64,000 bases of DNA, from contig CM075938.1 of NCBI GenBank assembly GCA_038030265.1, positions 45,563,189 to 45,627,188 of the forward strand, in the 5' to 3' direction. The notes under the pieces were generated by a model. That model saw only the letters and a list, made by a program, of their open reading frames with translations, searched no databases and was not told the DNA's origin. This document shows, piece after piece, positions 43,551 to 54,976 of this stretch. Made by a program: the position numbers and the translations under genes. Each line of letters starts with the position of its first letter. Positions within the stretch are counted from its first letter, which is position 1. The DNA is from Corythucha ciliata. Its lineage: Eukaryota; Arthropoda; Insecta; Hemiptera; Tingidae.

Positions 43551-44980
43551 TTCTGAAATTCTCCCTTAAGGAACGCGTGAATCCGCGCCTGGCTCAGTGG
43601 TATGAATACTTGATTTAGTTAGGCTTAAATAGTGAACTTTTTGAACCAAGCAAATCCGTTTTTTTTCTTTCTTTCTTTTTTTCTTGTTTCTTTTGTTTTT
43701 TTGTTGTTGTTCTTTTGATTTTTTAAAGTTATTCATTTTATCTATATACTTCCATCTATCTATTTCTTAACTGTGCTGGGCTGAAGTACTCTGGGAGGGA
43801 TTCTGACCCCAAACCCCTTCCCATGAGCACGCCACTGATTGGGATGCTCGCTCAATAGGCGCGAATTTCACTTGATATAAATGACCCAAATCATCAAGTG
43901 TCCTGAATTATTCAAAACAAGCGGTGGTTTTCAGCCTGATCTGGTTAGTCCGATGTATGCGCTAATACGAGGCGTGCGTTTATCCGTTTGGTGTTGACTC
44001 ATCAACGCGATTTGGGTGGGTCTTACAGCTTGTGTAATCGAACAGTCTCGCGCTGCAGTCTCACCCTTCTTCTGTACATTTCCAGTATTCCTGGTAGTCA
44101 ACTCGATTGTTTCATTTCTCCCACAATGAAATTTTATTTTACGGAACTTCCTAAAAAACGGCCAGCTTGCTCCTACGGCCCGGCCCCCGAGTGTCGATAT
44201 ACCGCTGCTCTTTCTTTATTTTTGCGCACTGTTCATCCCACCGGATGAGCTAGATCAGATTTTTGTTTTCCGTTCTAATAAATATATCTTTCCTAAACAT
44301 TTTCCCCGAGTATTGATTGACTCGTGAATCTCGCACACAATGCTTTCCTCCCACGCATGCCAGCCCATGCACTCCATTTCGCGGAACTGTGGAATGGATA
44401 TGGGTTCTCAATATGCTTGGTACCGCCAATCGATTTGTATTTATGTGCCATTCTTTTGAAAACCTAACTTTCGACTGAAAACATTTCCTCCCCATACTCC
44501 AAGGTTCTCCTGTACATATTTGAAACCAACCTCGAAGGTTGGACTACAGTCCAGGACTACACAAACATATGAAACGGAGGGCCCGTTTTTTTGTGTTTTT
44601 TTTCTGCGTGTTCTTTTTTCTCCTTCATCGCCAGAATGATCTGCAAAATCCAATTTTAAGCTTAATCAAAGCAAACTTTTACTGTTTTAGTATAAGAGCG
44701 TTAAATTAAGCTTGTGCATTATCATCACATGAACAAGAATTTAGTAGTCCTTGGGCAGGTAATTTATATAGAAAGTCAGAGAGAGAGAGAGAGACGAAAA
44801 AGAAGCCTCAGGTCAAATCTATTTTCATTTTATTATACGATCAAAGCTCTAGTCCGGCATTTCTCGCGCGAGTGCTCTTTAAACAGAAAAGCCAGCCTGC
44901 TATTAGGCCTTTTCCCTGTTTTTTTTTTTTTTTTTGCCCCGTTCATCGTAACATCTGGTCTATCTTTTCTACGTGTCCAG
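43551..44980. other. non-coding DNA with a hAT-like end
   Basis: On the minus strand CAGTGGCGTGCTCATGGGAA begins at 43837, another CAGTGGCG hAT-type end, continuing to about 43780. A T-rich tract lies at 43660-43740. The remainder appears to be intron upstream of the exon at 44981. Confidence 0.4.
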
Positions 44981-45189
44981 TGTGTCGAGTGCATCTTCCG
45001 CCCCCACCACCACCGCCCGAACCCTTTAACAATGGCAGCAATGCCTGGCTCGCCAATCTAATTCAACGCATGAATCTTTTTCTAATGACTCTGGCTATTT
45101 TACTTGTTGAAAATAAGGAAGGGAGTGAATGTCGTGGCTGTATAGCCATCATTAAACTGTTGCTCGTCATGCTTCGTAATGGGCCGAAC
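44981..45189 (+). CDS. probable internal exon of an unidentified gene (209 nt)
   Basis: The acceptor is a pyrimidine-rich tract ending TATCTTTTCTACGTGTCCAG and the donor is CCGAAC|GTAAAA. The frame starts with two bases of a split codon and runs 69 codons in phase 0: a poly-Pro stretch (PPPPPPP), then NAWLANLIQRMNLFLMTLAI, LLVENKEGSECRGC and IAIIKLLLVMLRNGPN. The two hydrophobic segments could be amphipathic helices of a helical-repeat protein or membrane segments. It ends in phase 0, which matches the start of the next candidate exon at 47266. I do not recognise the family. Confidence 0.55.
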
Positions 45190-47265
45190 GTAAAAAAACG
45201 CGTTTTGTTATTTGTATAGAATAGAGCGGCGAAAATGTAAATATCGCATGAGTGATCTTTTATTTTACCGAGAAGATAAACAGAAGTGGCAACTGAAATA
45301 AAGGAAAAATATTTTCCCATATTTACTGCATTAGCGATGTGACAATATTTGCTGGGGATATAGTGCTTCGGCACGTCTATGAATATTAATAGTATTATTA
45401 TCAAAATTGATTCTTCCAATGTGGGGCTTTTATATTCCCTGACGACTCCTTCATCTTTTCGACGATTCATTTGTTTTATCATCGTATTGCATTATCATAA
45501 ATATGAAATGGGGCAAACGAGTATAGAAAGTAAAATAGTCACAAGGACAACGAGGACCCTGTCATAATAATGAACCAGCATTTCTGTCCGCAATTCCCAC
45601 TTCCCAGCTGCTTGTATATTCATAAATGGCAGAAGAAGTCAACTAGAAGCTGTGACTTTATGGCTTAATGAAGAGACTGTATAAATTGCGCACTATTCCT
45701 CCTAAAAGAAAAGAAGAAAAACAAAACATTCTTCAACCCTTTGGATTTACCAATTGTGGGCTACCTATCCTTCCAATCCTCTTGAGGGGTGTTTCCCTCC
45801 TTCCCCACCATCACTTATTCTGTCTTGTGTTTTTCTTGTTTTATCTACCCTCGCACCACCTTATTTTTTTCCCTGTGTGGATTAGGGAATGTGTTGCCTG
45901 TGAACGGGGAAGGATTGCCTCTGTGGGTCCCTTCGGGGAAACAGCGAGTGAAAAAGGACGAAGAAATAAGAAGAAAAAAAAATAATTGTAGAAACCTTTT
46001 TCTTCTTTCACTGGCCAGAATTCTCCAGAACGCTCTGAGGCAACAAGAAAAGTTCCCACACTCTTGACTTAGAAATCAACTGACATGAGAGTCGGACTAA
46101 TACATCTTTACTGCGAAATAGAGTGAAATTGTTAGCTCGCACCGAAAGACTTTATAAACAAATCACGCGCGTATGTGTGAAAATGCTTGTTATAGTTGAA
46201 GTGGGGCGTCAGACACGGGCCAATTTGTATAAAGCGAGAAACAGACCTCATTGTTATATCTGGAGTTTTGGTTTCCCGGGGAAGTGCTGAAGAGGTAAAG
46301 AGCGAAGAGAAAAGCTTTTTGACGTTTTAACTCTTTAAATTAGACAAATTTACTTGAACCCTTGACTGGTAAAACAGGGAGAAATCGGATATAGCTGAAG
46401 GATGCAATGGAAATAGAATGGTAAACCTTTCCCGTCCATTAGTCCTTGTTGCTTCCAATACTTTTTTTTTGTCTCCCCTCCCTCCATTTGCTCTGACATA
46501 AGTAGGTTCCATCCGATGAGGCAAAAAAAGGGCGAAGGGCTATTGAATTCTATTCTCAGTTGTTGATTGTCGACGGGAACTGAAATAAAAATTCATCAGT
46601 CATTTGCCCTTCTTTTTTCTTCAAACACTTTTGTTCCTCTAGATTCCATAAATAATAAAAACCTGTTCCATAAAAACTTCCTGATGGTGCACATTGGCAT
46701 TGCAGTAAATCTCAGGACTATTTGTCGTTCAATATTCACGTTGGTTTTTGAGTATGAAAGAAATCTTCTTTTGTTTGCATAAATTCACCGTAGTAAAAAT
46801 GTTTTCCTCACGGAAGGCACACGAACGTACACGATCGGACTATACTAAAGTGTTTTACAGGGTGACTGGTACTTTGGTTACTGAGTTCCAGATGGAAGTA
46901 TCCACGTTAGTGAATAAGGGGAAGGGTGATAGAAAACAGGTAGACATACACTCAGATAGCTGACAAGTTTGTGATTTAACGAGAAAACCCCGCCCTTTTT
47001 GCCAGGGATAGTTCCACGGGCAAACGGTCCACAGCACAGCACCACAATTTTAGTGGCCAAGGCTGAAATGCAATAATTTTGGCAGAGAGATCGTTTCCTT
47101 TAAACAAATTGTATTATTACGTAGGAGTACAAACATGTTTACTTATAACCTCAAAATAAGAATTTGTGCTATATCGTAAAAATAACACCAAAGGCGACAG
47201 TATCCATTAGCGTTATAACAACTTCCTTACCGCTCGTGTTATTTTTTTTTTTTTTTCAACACCAG
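45190..47265 (+). other. probable intron between candidate exons
   Basis: About 2.1 kb with no further splice-bounded frame. It starts GTAAAA and ends in a 15-nt T run followed by CAACACCAG. Confidence 0.4.
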
Positions 47266-47475
47266 CTCGTGGTTGACTCTCAAAGTGGACCCGTGAGGTC
47301 CACGCCCTACATCATGGTCCTTTCTTGGATTTCACGGTTGGTGAAATTGCGTGAAAATTCGTGCAATCCCTGCTGTACACTGGCCAAAACGCCGGATTCA
47401 CTGCAAAACCTTCTCAATAGCTCTTACGATCAAGTTATCGCATTCCAAGTGCCAAAAAAACAACAACAAGACAAG
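47266..47475 (+). CDS. probable internal exon of an unidentified gene (210 nt)
   Basis: This is the best exon candidate in the window. The acceptor is a T run plus CAACACCAG, and the donor is GACAAG|GTAATG. The frame is exactly 70 codons in phase 0 at both ends. It reads LVVDSQSGPVRSTPYIMVLS, WISRLVKLRENSCNPCC, TLAKTPDSLQNLL and NSSYDQVIAFQVPKKQQQDK. The composition is protein-like and free of low complexity until the Gln/Lys end. Skipping it would keep frame, so it could be alternatively spliced. No known domain is recognised. Confidence 0.6.
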
Positions 47476-47486
47476 GTAATGGGGTC

Positions 47487-47560
47487 CATAGGCGTAGCCA
47501 TAGTGGGCAGTCGCCCTCCCCTGGACTTATTGGGGCAACTGCCCACCCCGATATAAGTTA
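47487..47560 (+). mobile_element. hAT-like terminus fragment
   Basis: CCATAGGCGTAGCCATAGTG followed by GGGCAGTCGCCCTCCCCTGG and CAACTGCCCACCCC resembles the GGCGTAGCCA...GGGCAGCTGCCCC ends of hAT-type elements seen at 7291 and 54757. It lies 11 bp after the exon donor. Confidence 0.4.
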
Positions 47561-47579
47561 AAATCCAACAGAGTGACCA

Positions 47580-48800
47580 CTTTTTGTTTCGCAGCAATGA
47601 ACCACTTCCTTGGATTTCGCACACTATAAAACACCAAACACCAATTTCACGCCCACTGCTTTTTATACGTGCTAAACCCCCAATTCCGCGGGATGGGTTT
47701 TGCTCAGTGAAAAATCATTTTAGCAGCTCTGTCTAAAAAAAAAAATCAATTTCTCATTTTTTGATACACAATACACAAATTGTCCTGATTTTTCTTTCCA
47801 GTAAATTGACCATTTTCCCGGATCTGGTTCGGTGAACAATAAATTTCTCGGTTTTCGCTATTTAGAAAAACCATTCTGCGGATTTTTCATAACAAACAAA
47901 AATGCGCGTCAGGCTCACAAAAGAAATTTTGCGGGGTGCCCAAATTCATAGACCATTTTCACTGATTTGGTTCACTAAAAAACCAATTTCTTGGAGTTCA
48001 CTCCCTAAAATGTTTTGGGCCTAAAAAAAAAAAACAATATTTCCCTGGATCTCGCGATCTCTCTGTCTGAAAAACAACAAAATTCTGCATATTTTCCCCA
48101 GATTTTCACTTGTTAGGTTCCTAGAAATAAAATTCGCTTGTTTTTTGTTCCTGGCAAACCAATTTCGCTGGGTGATTTAATTCCGAGACTGATTTTTCTG
48201 ATTTTTCGCTCTAAAACCCAATTTTTTCAGGTTTGACCGACTAAAACACCAATTTAACGGATTTCGCTGGCTACAAAGCGAATTTTGCGGATTTTTCTTT
48301 CAAAAGAAATACTTTTTCCGGATCGGGCGCTCTGAATAATAAATTACTTGGATTTTGCTCACTGAAAAACCAATTTCTGGAATATCTGTTGCTAGCAAAC
48401 CAATTTCTACGAGGGCCAAATTAAGAGACCGATTACGCTGACTTTGCGCTCTAAAAATTGAGTTTAGCTGGTTTGACGCACTAAATGCCATATTTTGCGG
48501 ATTTCGCTCACTAAAAAAAAAAGAACAATTTCGAGGATTTTGCGCGCTGTCAAACTATTTTTGCGGGTGCGGTCTCAGTAAAAATATACATTTTCGGTGG
48601 TACACTCGCTAAAAATCAATTTTTGCGGGCCTTGCTCTCTATCTTTAAAAAAAGAATTTTCGAGAGCTCACCTAGACGCAATTTTGTGGGTTCCGGCTTG
48701 CTGCAAACCCCGGAGGAGTTTCCTATTTCCGAAACGTTGCAATTGCGTTGATTTTGCACACATATGGACCCATTTCGTGATTCTGGCTCATTAAAAACGC
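47580..48800 (+). repeat. degenerate array, family B
   Basis: Units of about 35-40 bp follow 'CGGATTTCGCTCACTAAAAA' plus CCAATTT. This is one of the longest family B blocks and lies within the presumed intron. Confidence 0.7.
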
Positions 48801-49039
48801 CAATTTCCCGGGTTGTGATCGCTATAGCGAACCGCATTATCGCCCGCATTGCGTGGTGAGCTGGAACATGGCGCACACTCGGCAGGCGTTCCTGGCGGTG
48901 TGCGTACCACGTAGTCCGGATGCGAAATGCACGCGGCTGGATCCGGGGAATTAGAGTGACCAAATGTGAAAGTCGTTTTCGAGGACGCCTGGTTAGAAAA
49001 GTTGGGCAATAGTAGGATCCCTAAATACAAGTTAACAAC
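48801..49039. other. non-repetitive GC-richer segment
   Basis: CGAACCGCATTATCGCCCGC through CGTAGTCCGGATGCGAAATG is clearly more GC-rich than its surroundings and separates two family B blocks of opposite orientation. No gene is recognised. Confidence 0.3.
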
Positions 49040-49865
49040 GACTAATCATTGATCAGTTTGACATTAAAGATGTCCGCGTTACAGTCAGGAAATCAGTTTT
49101 GAAAGAACAAAAACTACGTAACCGAGGTTTGAAAGATACAAAACTATTAAATGATGGTTTTTGAATGAGCCAACTCGGCGAATTAGATTTTGAAAGACCC
49201 AAAGCCCGCAAAACTTAAGTTTGTGAAAGCCAAAATGACAAAATTTTGTGTTTGGTCGAGCCAAATCCATGAATTTGCTGTTTGCATGAATTGATGAAAT
49301 TTAGGTTTGAAATACTCCAAAATCGGGAATTTGAATTTTCAAAGAGCCAAATTCGTTTTATGAATCAGCAAAACGTGCGAAACTGATTTCATAGAGATCT
49401 AAAGCATCAAAATTTTGGTTTTAAACGCATGATACTCAGCGAAATTGGGGTACGAAATAACAAAAATTAGAGGAATTTGCTTTTTAAGGTTTCAAAATGG
49501 AATCGTTTGTTCGTGGAAGAGTGAAAAGCTCCATCCAAAATGTTAATTGATCGCGCCAAAATTATAAAATTGTTTTTATTCGTTCGTTTTTTGTGAAATT
49601 AGTTTTTTAATTAAGCAATCCTGCAAAACTGATTATGTAAAGGGGGAAAAAACCTAGAAATTTGGTTTTTGAATAGGGGAAAATCCAGAAATTGGGTTTC
49701 AAAGGACCCAAGTCCATTAAATTGGGTTCTGAAAGAGTGAAAGTCCGTAAAATTGGTTTCTGAAGGAGAAAATTCCACGAAATGAGCAAAACCCCGAAAT
49801 TGGGACTTGAACGAGATGAATCCACAAAATTTAGATTTGAATGAGTGAAAATTAGTGACATTGAC
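49040..49865 (-). repeat. degenerate array, family B (reverse orientation)
   Basis: Units follow 'GAAATTGGGTTTGAAAGAGC' plus CAAATCC. Orientation is opposite to the block at 47580, so the two form a large diverged inverted pair. Confidence 0.6.
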
Positions 49866-51274
49866 GTTTGGAAGAGTCAAAATGGCGAAATGTTGTTGCC
49901 AAACGCCCGCGGCTGGTTTTAAATCAGACTGTGAGTCTTATTTTGTGGTTCGTCGGTCCAATGTTTTCATGGGTAGTGGGGTGAATTTTGGACTTTTGTG
50001 TGAAATGGTGGCATGGCGACGGTGTGTGAAAGAGTTTCAGTGGCCGAAATCCCTATTTTGTTCGCAGAATGGACTTCAATTTCCGGAGGAAAGTGACAGG
50101 AGGATCGAAAATCCGGAATAGAAGGCCTCAAATCTACAGTTTTCCAGCAGAGATTTCATTTTTGACGGATAGTGACTGTTTCGGTGCAAATTCAGTTTCT
50201 GTTGACCGTAAATTGACGATTTCCAGTTCTGCATTTCCGAACTGCAGTTGGTGTATGTGAAATTTTCTCCAGTGAACCCACTCACCCCAAGACCATGGGC
50301 TGACTTCGCCCCTGCAAGGTACTCTGTTTCGTCCAAATTTGGCAATTTCAGCTAAAATTTAAATGAGTTCTGAGGTTATTTTAGGCAGCACCATTCTTGG
50401 GTTAATAATTACATATTCCTTTTCTTTAACCACCTACGGCGAAATGCCTAATTTTTTTTGCCTGCGTCGAGGCTCCGAAGCTCTTCTTTGGATTTCCGGG
50501 GTTATAATCGAATCCGCGACCACCGTCCCCGGAAAAATTCCTGCGACCCCAAAAAATGGTCCAGAGTGGTCCAGTCATCATCTTAAAGGTGTTGTTCACT
50601 ACAGACTCATGTAGACATTGTTTACTGAGTTTCTGCAGTGTTGGGCAGTGCAGGGTATTTTGGGCAGAGTAAACGTTTGAAATGATACTATCTTTAAACT
50701 TGAAAGTTTTCTCAATGCCACGAGTCCACACTTCTTCACCATCTCCTTTGATTGCGTCTTTTTCTTTACGACCAACTTTTATTATAAGACTGTTGAAATT
50801 ATTAGCAGCGAGGAAGACTCTCAAACAGAACTCTAGCTTCACCCTTTCCACAGTTTGCGCCGGCTATGAATATAAATACGTCTGTTATCTCCTCTCATCC
50901 ACTCTCCCTCTCGTGCACCTTTTCGACCACAGGGATTAATTCAAAACTTTACGTATAGCGTGTGCGCTGGCTCGGGGAGGATGGAACTTATTATGCAGTT
51001 CGGTGTGACAGAGGGGAATTTATTGGGAAGTTTTTTTTTGTTTTTTGTTTTTTTTTGTATGTGTGATACGGGAAAATAAATAATGTTATTCGACGCCTTC
51101 AAACGATATTCTGTCACTTTTTATTCTTGATATCGCGTCCCGATATCGTGAACGTCTGTGAAATTTCACACTGGGCCCTGAAGTTAATGTGGGAACACTA
51201 GCTCATGGTCTATCAGCTCTCCTCCTAAACAGTGAACGGGTGATGATAAATATGGTGGTAATCATTGTTTCTAG
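49866..51274. other. intron-like non-coding DNA
   Basis: A family-B-like fringe extends to about 50350. A 141-codon minus frame at 50426-50851 has no recognised domain. The segment ends in the acceptor TAATCATTGTTTCTAG of the exon at 51275. Confidence 0.35.
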
Positions 51275-51340
51275 GTGGCAGTCACTAGCAACATATCACT
51301 CGAAAGGATTTTCAATCTCTTCAGACATGTGTTTGCCCTG
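51275..51340 (+). CDS. candidate internal exon of an unidentified gene (66 nt)
   Basis: The acceptor is ATCATTGTTTCTAG and the donor is GCCCTG|GTGCGT. The frame has 22 codons in phase 0 at both ends: VAVTSNISLERIFNLFRHVF then AL, compatible with an amphipathic helix. It joins without a frame change to the exon at 47266 on the left and the one at 52297 on the right. It is short, so the call rests mostly on phase agreement and splice sites. Confidence 0.4.
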
Positions 51341-52296
51341 GTGCGTGTTTTTCCTTGGAATTCTAGAATACGTGGAACTTGGATGGAAGCTTTGTAGTAA
51401 TCATTACTCATTAAAGTAGGAGGGTTGTGAAGTTTGGAGAACGGTGTTTTTCCTCTCAATTTGATTTGTGATTCTTGCTAAAGGGATGTGATTTAAAGCA
51501 TGAAATAACACAAGAAAGTTTATCTTCTTGTGACAAAGATTTTAATTAATAGGAGAGCTCAGGCATAAGTTAAATTTATCTCTTTACATCGTCTTTTGTA
51601 GAACAACCTCCTCTTATATTATTTTCCCCGTTTCGGAGCAAAAAAAAAAAAAAAACGTCTTCATTTCTCGCTGAAAGATAGTCCCCCTTTCTCCTACACT
51701 CCCGCGGGCACCACTCACTATCTTTCCACAACCATCAAGCAGCCCACACACCCCTATACAAGCAGTCACGCACGCATTCCCTCTTTTTTTGGGAAAATTT
51801 TTTCCCGACTTGGATTCCTCTCGCCACCAACACGTCAACGTCTGCAGTAGTCCCATAGTACGATTCTTGGCTCGAGTTCAACAATTTTTAATATCTCGAC
51901 TTTAACGAGTTGTTAGGAGTGGTCTCACGTGGCTTTATTAAAGACCGCAGTTACTCACGATCCTCGACTTTTTTCTTTTTTTAAAGAAAGGTTTTGAACA
52001 TTAAAAGTTTCCCATGCTTCCATGTACTTATTGGATCGGAGGACCAAACGTATTGTCGTCTTAACGAAGTCGTTTAACGAGCAGAAAACGGCGGTTTTAG
52101 TTGATGAGGAAACAAGGAAGGATTGTAAATTGAGGAAGTTTTTCGTATTCATTTGTCGTAGAGGGCGTTTTGTCTTCTCCCGCCTGGGTAAAAATCAGCC
52201 GATTATTTGTAGAAACTTGCCTTAGACTTAGATGAAGCGTATTCTCTCTTTCATCCACTAACTAATGTTAATTATGTTTGTCTATTTTTGTTGCAG

Positions 52297-52340
52297 GTGA
52301 GTTTTTCGAGTACGGTTTCACAGTTATACCAGTGGCAGGG
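52297..52340 (+). CDS. candidate 44-nt exon or recursive-splicing exon
   Basis: The acceptor TCTATTTTTGTTGCAG is followed immediately by GTGAGTTTTT, so the junction AG|GTGAGT is a perfect ratchet-type site. A strong donor GGG|GTAAGT follows 44 nt later. Read in phase 0 from the previous candidate exon, it gives VSFSSTVSQLYQWQG with a split last codon. In another frame it reads EFFEYGFTVIPVAG. As a recursive-splicing site it would be used to remove the long intron stepwise; as a microexon it would add 14-15 residues. Confidence 0.4.
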
Positions 52341-52354
52341 GTAAGTTTCTTTAA

Positions 52355-52430
52355 GGCTCCTTTCACATCAGTAGGAAAGACGCCGACGTGTGTTTCAACG
52401 TCTTTTTTCTCCTACTGACGTGAAAGGGGC
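52355..52430. repeat. 76-bp near-palindrome
   Basis: GGCTCCTTTCACATCAGTAG is inverted as CTACTGACGTGAAAGGGGC, with GACG/CGTC also paired near the loop. It lies 14 bp after the donor at 52341 and could be a very short foldback or MITE. Confidence 0.6.
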
Positions 52431-53173
52431 ATACGGCATACATAATTACGATTGTTATTTACGACGGCTGCGATGGGCATTCTGTTCAAGAATCTGACTG
52501 TTATACTCTGGAAATGACCACATTTTCCATTGGCCGCGGATATCATCAAAGTTGTGGTCCCGGCGCGGTTCGAGTTACCCTAGCGATCAGGTTCGAATGT
52601 GGCCATTACCTCCTTATTCCTGAACGTTCCTTGAAACAAGTAAAAAGTGGTGTTTTTAGTATGCAATTACTTACAATCAAAACAGTTTGAAATTGTTCCT
52701 TGACCTCTGAAGACGAACGTTCATAAATACTGCTCTTAGGGCCTTTCAAGAATCGTGAAGTATAGAAATCATAAATATCGTTTGGTAGGAACCCTTAAAT
52801 GTTGATCCAGAACCCTCATTAATGGGCATTCAGCCACAGGAATTGGATTTTCCTGTTAAAAATATCGATTCCCAGGGCATAAAATACCTAATTCGTAAGT
52901 CTTAAATCAGTGGGTAATTGCCCGCTATGAAGACGCTCTCTGAGTACACACATGCGTAAAGTTGAACTGTTCGTAAACAATAACACATAATGCGCGGTTC
53001 TCAACTTTTTCACGGTCGAAAACTCGTAAGTGCAACGAAGAGCCTCCATGCCCGAGGACCATGGTTGATCGCCTTGGAGTCAAGAAATTGACCGAAATGG
53101 CAACGCTCCTTTGTCGCCACTTTTAAGGGCAATGACAGCCCCCTTTGGTGCATTTTGATCGGGACCTAACTAC
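52431..53173. other. non-repetitive non-coding DNA
   Basis: No gene or repeat is recognised between the small palindrome and the hAT-like element. Confidence 0.3.
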
Positions 53174-53786
53174 CAGGACCGTGGAGAGAATATTCGAGCC
53201 CAGGAACAAAACTCATCAATGAGGCCCTTAACACAGTACAATGATCCCATAAGGCCAACCAAAGCCATGGTTCAACCTCAGTGACGCTGTAATTACAGTA
53301 GAATCTCCAACGACAGCAACGTCTCAAGCACATTGAAGGCCCAGCCACAGCCACAGAAAAGGTCCAACCACTGCAAAAGTCTAACCACAGCAAAGGTCCA
53401 ACCACAAGCAAGCTCAAACCACAGCAAAGGCCCAACTAGTGCAAAGGTCCAACCACAACCAAGCTCAAACCACGGCAAAGGCCCAACCATTGCAGAAGTC
53501 CAACCACAGCAAAGGTCCAACCACAGCAAAGGTCTCAACCACAGCAAAGGTCCAACCACTGCAAAGGTCCAACCATAGCAAAGGTCTAACCACAGCTAAG
53601 CCCCCAACCACAGTAAAAGCTCCAAACACAAAGAAGACCCAACCATTGCAAATCTCCAACCACAGTTGAGCTCCCAGTAAAGCTTTACCTTTTTTTCTTC
53701 CTTTTCTTGATTTTTGAAATCCGGGCCCCCAAGGAAAACCAGGCCCGGGGATAAAGGAGCCAGTGCCCTTCCCCTTGACAGGCCTG
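53174..53786 (+). mobile_element. hAT-like minisatellite element, copy B
   Basis: It begins CAGGACCGTGGAGAGAATAT and ends CCCCTTGACAGGCCTG, with conserved blocks as in copy C. The centre (about 53290-53665) is a 17-bp array, 'CCAACCACAGCAAAGGT', more homogeneous than in copies A and C. The flanking octamers CTAACTAC and CCGACTGC agree at only five of eight positions, a possible decayed target duplication. Open frames across the array (Gln/Ser/Asn or Trp/Leu-rich) are repeat artefacts. Confidence 0.7.
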
Positions 53787-54425
53787 CCGACTGCATTTCT
53801 CAATTATTGAGTATAGGCTGAGGGACTCGCAGGGGCGGCTTAATGAAACAAAAATGTGACGTTCCTGACGAAGGTCATGGGCCACGTTCACGCTCCCCTG
53901 GAAATCGCCCCCCCCCCCCCAGGTTGAGAATCATTGATTTAGTATCTACGACCAAGCACTCAAGCCTATGAATATATTCGACTGTAATTTCTTCGTATTT
54001 AGTACGGAAGCCTTTAGTTGTTTCCGTTTTTGTTCTTTGCCCCCCTCATTATGAATCCCGCTCTTCATAAATTGACTATAGCGCTGTTCAGTCTTCAACC
54101 GCAGCCGTCCGTGGCAGCACCGCAGCCTTCCGTGACACCTGTTCTTCGTAGTGGACTGTGCGGCGTCAGTTTTCCTTCTTTTCGACATCCGCATCGTTCG
54201 AATTTTTTATGTATAGAGAGCAACAGACGATAGCAAATTTTCTGGCTGCAATTTAGTTTTACTGCCATGTTCCCCTATAGGGAATGGAAGTATGGTGTTC
54301 ATGAAAAACCTCGGAAAGGTTTAAAAAAAGTGGTTTTCGGCATGCCGTCGGTCTGTCTTTGTACGGTGTAATACCTGACCAGGAAAACCGGTAATTTTCT
54401 AAAAGTGTCCGTGTAGCCATTTTTA
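53787..54425. other. non-coding DNA
   Basis: A C run lies at about 53908-53920. A short internal duplication (CCGCAGCC(G/T)TCCGTG) lies near 54100. No exon is supported. Confidence 0.3.
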
Positions 54426-54756
54426 GTCCGCGATTAGTCAGTTTGACCAATTTACGGACGCGAATAGTCAGTCACGCCATTTTTTAGGCGCAGGTACTGA
54501 CTTGTGGCCATTTTCAATACATGCATCGTCAGTTTGGCGATTTTTAGTGCTCTAATGGTCATTATAAGAGGTTGTCATTTTAAGAGCATTTCGCAGAGCA
54601 GTCGTCAGTTTAGGCACTTGAAAGGCGCGTATCGTCTGTATAACTGTTTTTACAGCGCATTGAGTCAGTTTCTTTAATTTTTGGGCGCGAAATGCCTTTC
54701 AAGTGAATTTATGAGCGTAAATTGTCAGTAAAGCCATCTTATTGGCACAAATGTCC
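54426..54756 (+). repeat. degenerate array, family C
   Basis: Units follow 'GCGCGAATAGTCAGTTTGGC' plus CATTTTTAG. Confidence 0.6.
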
Positions 54757-54830
54757 TGCACGTGGGCGTCTCCAAGGGGGGCAATGAAGGGCAGCTGCCC
54801 CTCCCTGGAGAGTGGAAAAATCCAAAAGAG
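54757..54830 (+). mobile_element. hAT-like terminus fragment
   Basis: GGGCGTCTCCAAGGGGGGCA and GGGCAGCTGCCCCTCCCTGG match the style of the fragments at 7291 and 47487. Confidence 0.35.
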
Positions 54831-54976
54831 GAGCCAGAATGCACAGGAAAGAAGAAACAAGTTAATCACTTGAAACTAGTTGTATGCGTTGTTGTAAATT
54901 CTAAATAGGGAGTTCTGCCCCTTTTATTTCTAATTCATGTGATTACGAAAGGATTTGGGATTTGTGTGCGTAATTG

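Noticed and set aside
50426..50851. 141-codon minus-strand frame as a gene
   Set aside because: Composition is ordinary, there is no recognised domain or splice context, and it lies in presumed intron.
53293..53803. Several 75-112 codon frames rich in Trp/Leu/Gly or Gln/Ser/Asn
   Set aside because: They are translations of the 17-bp minisatellite in the hAT-like element.
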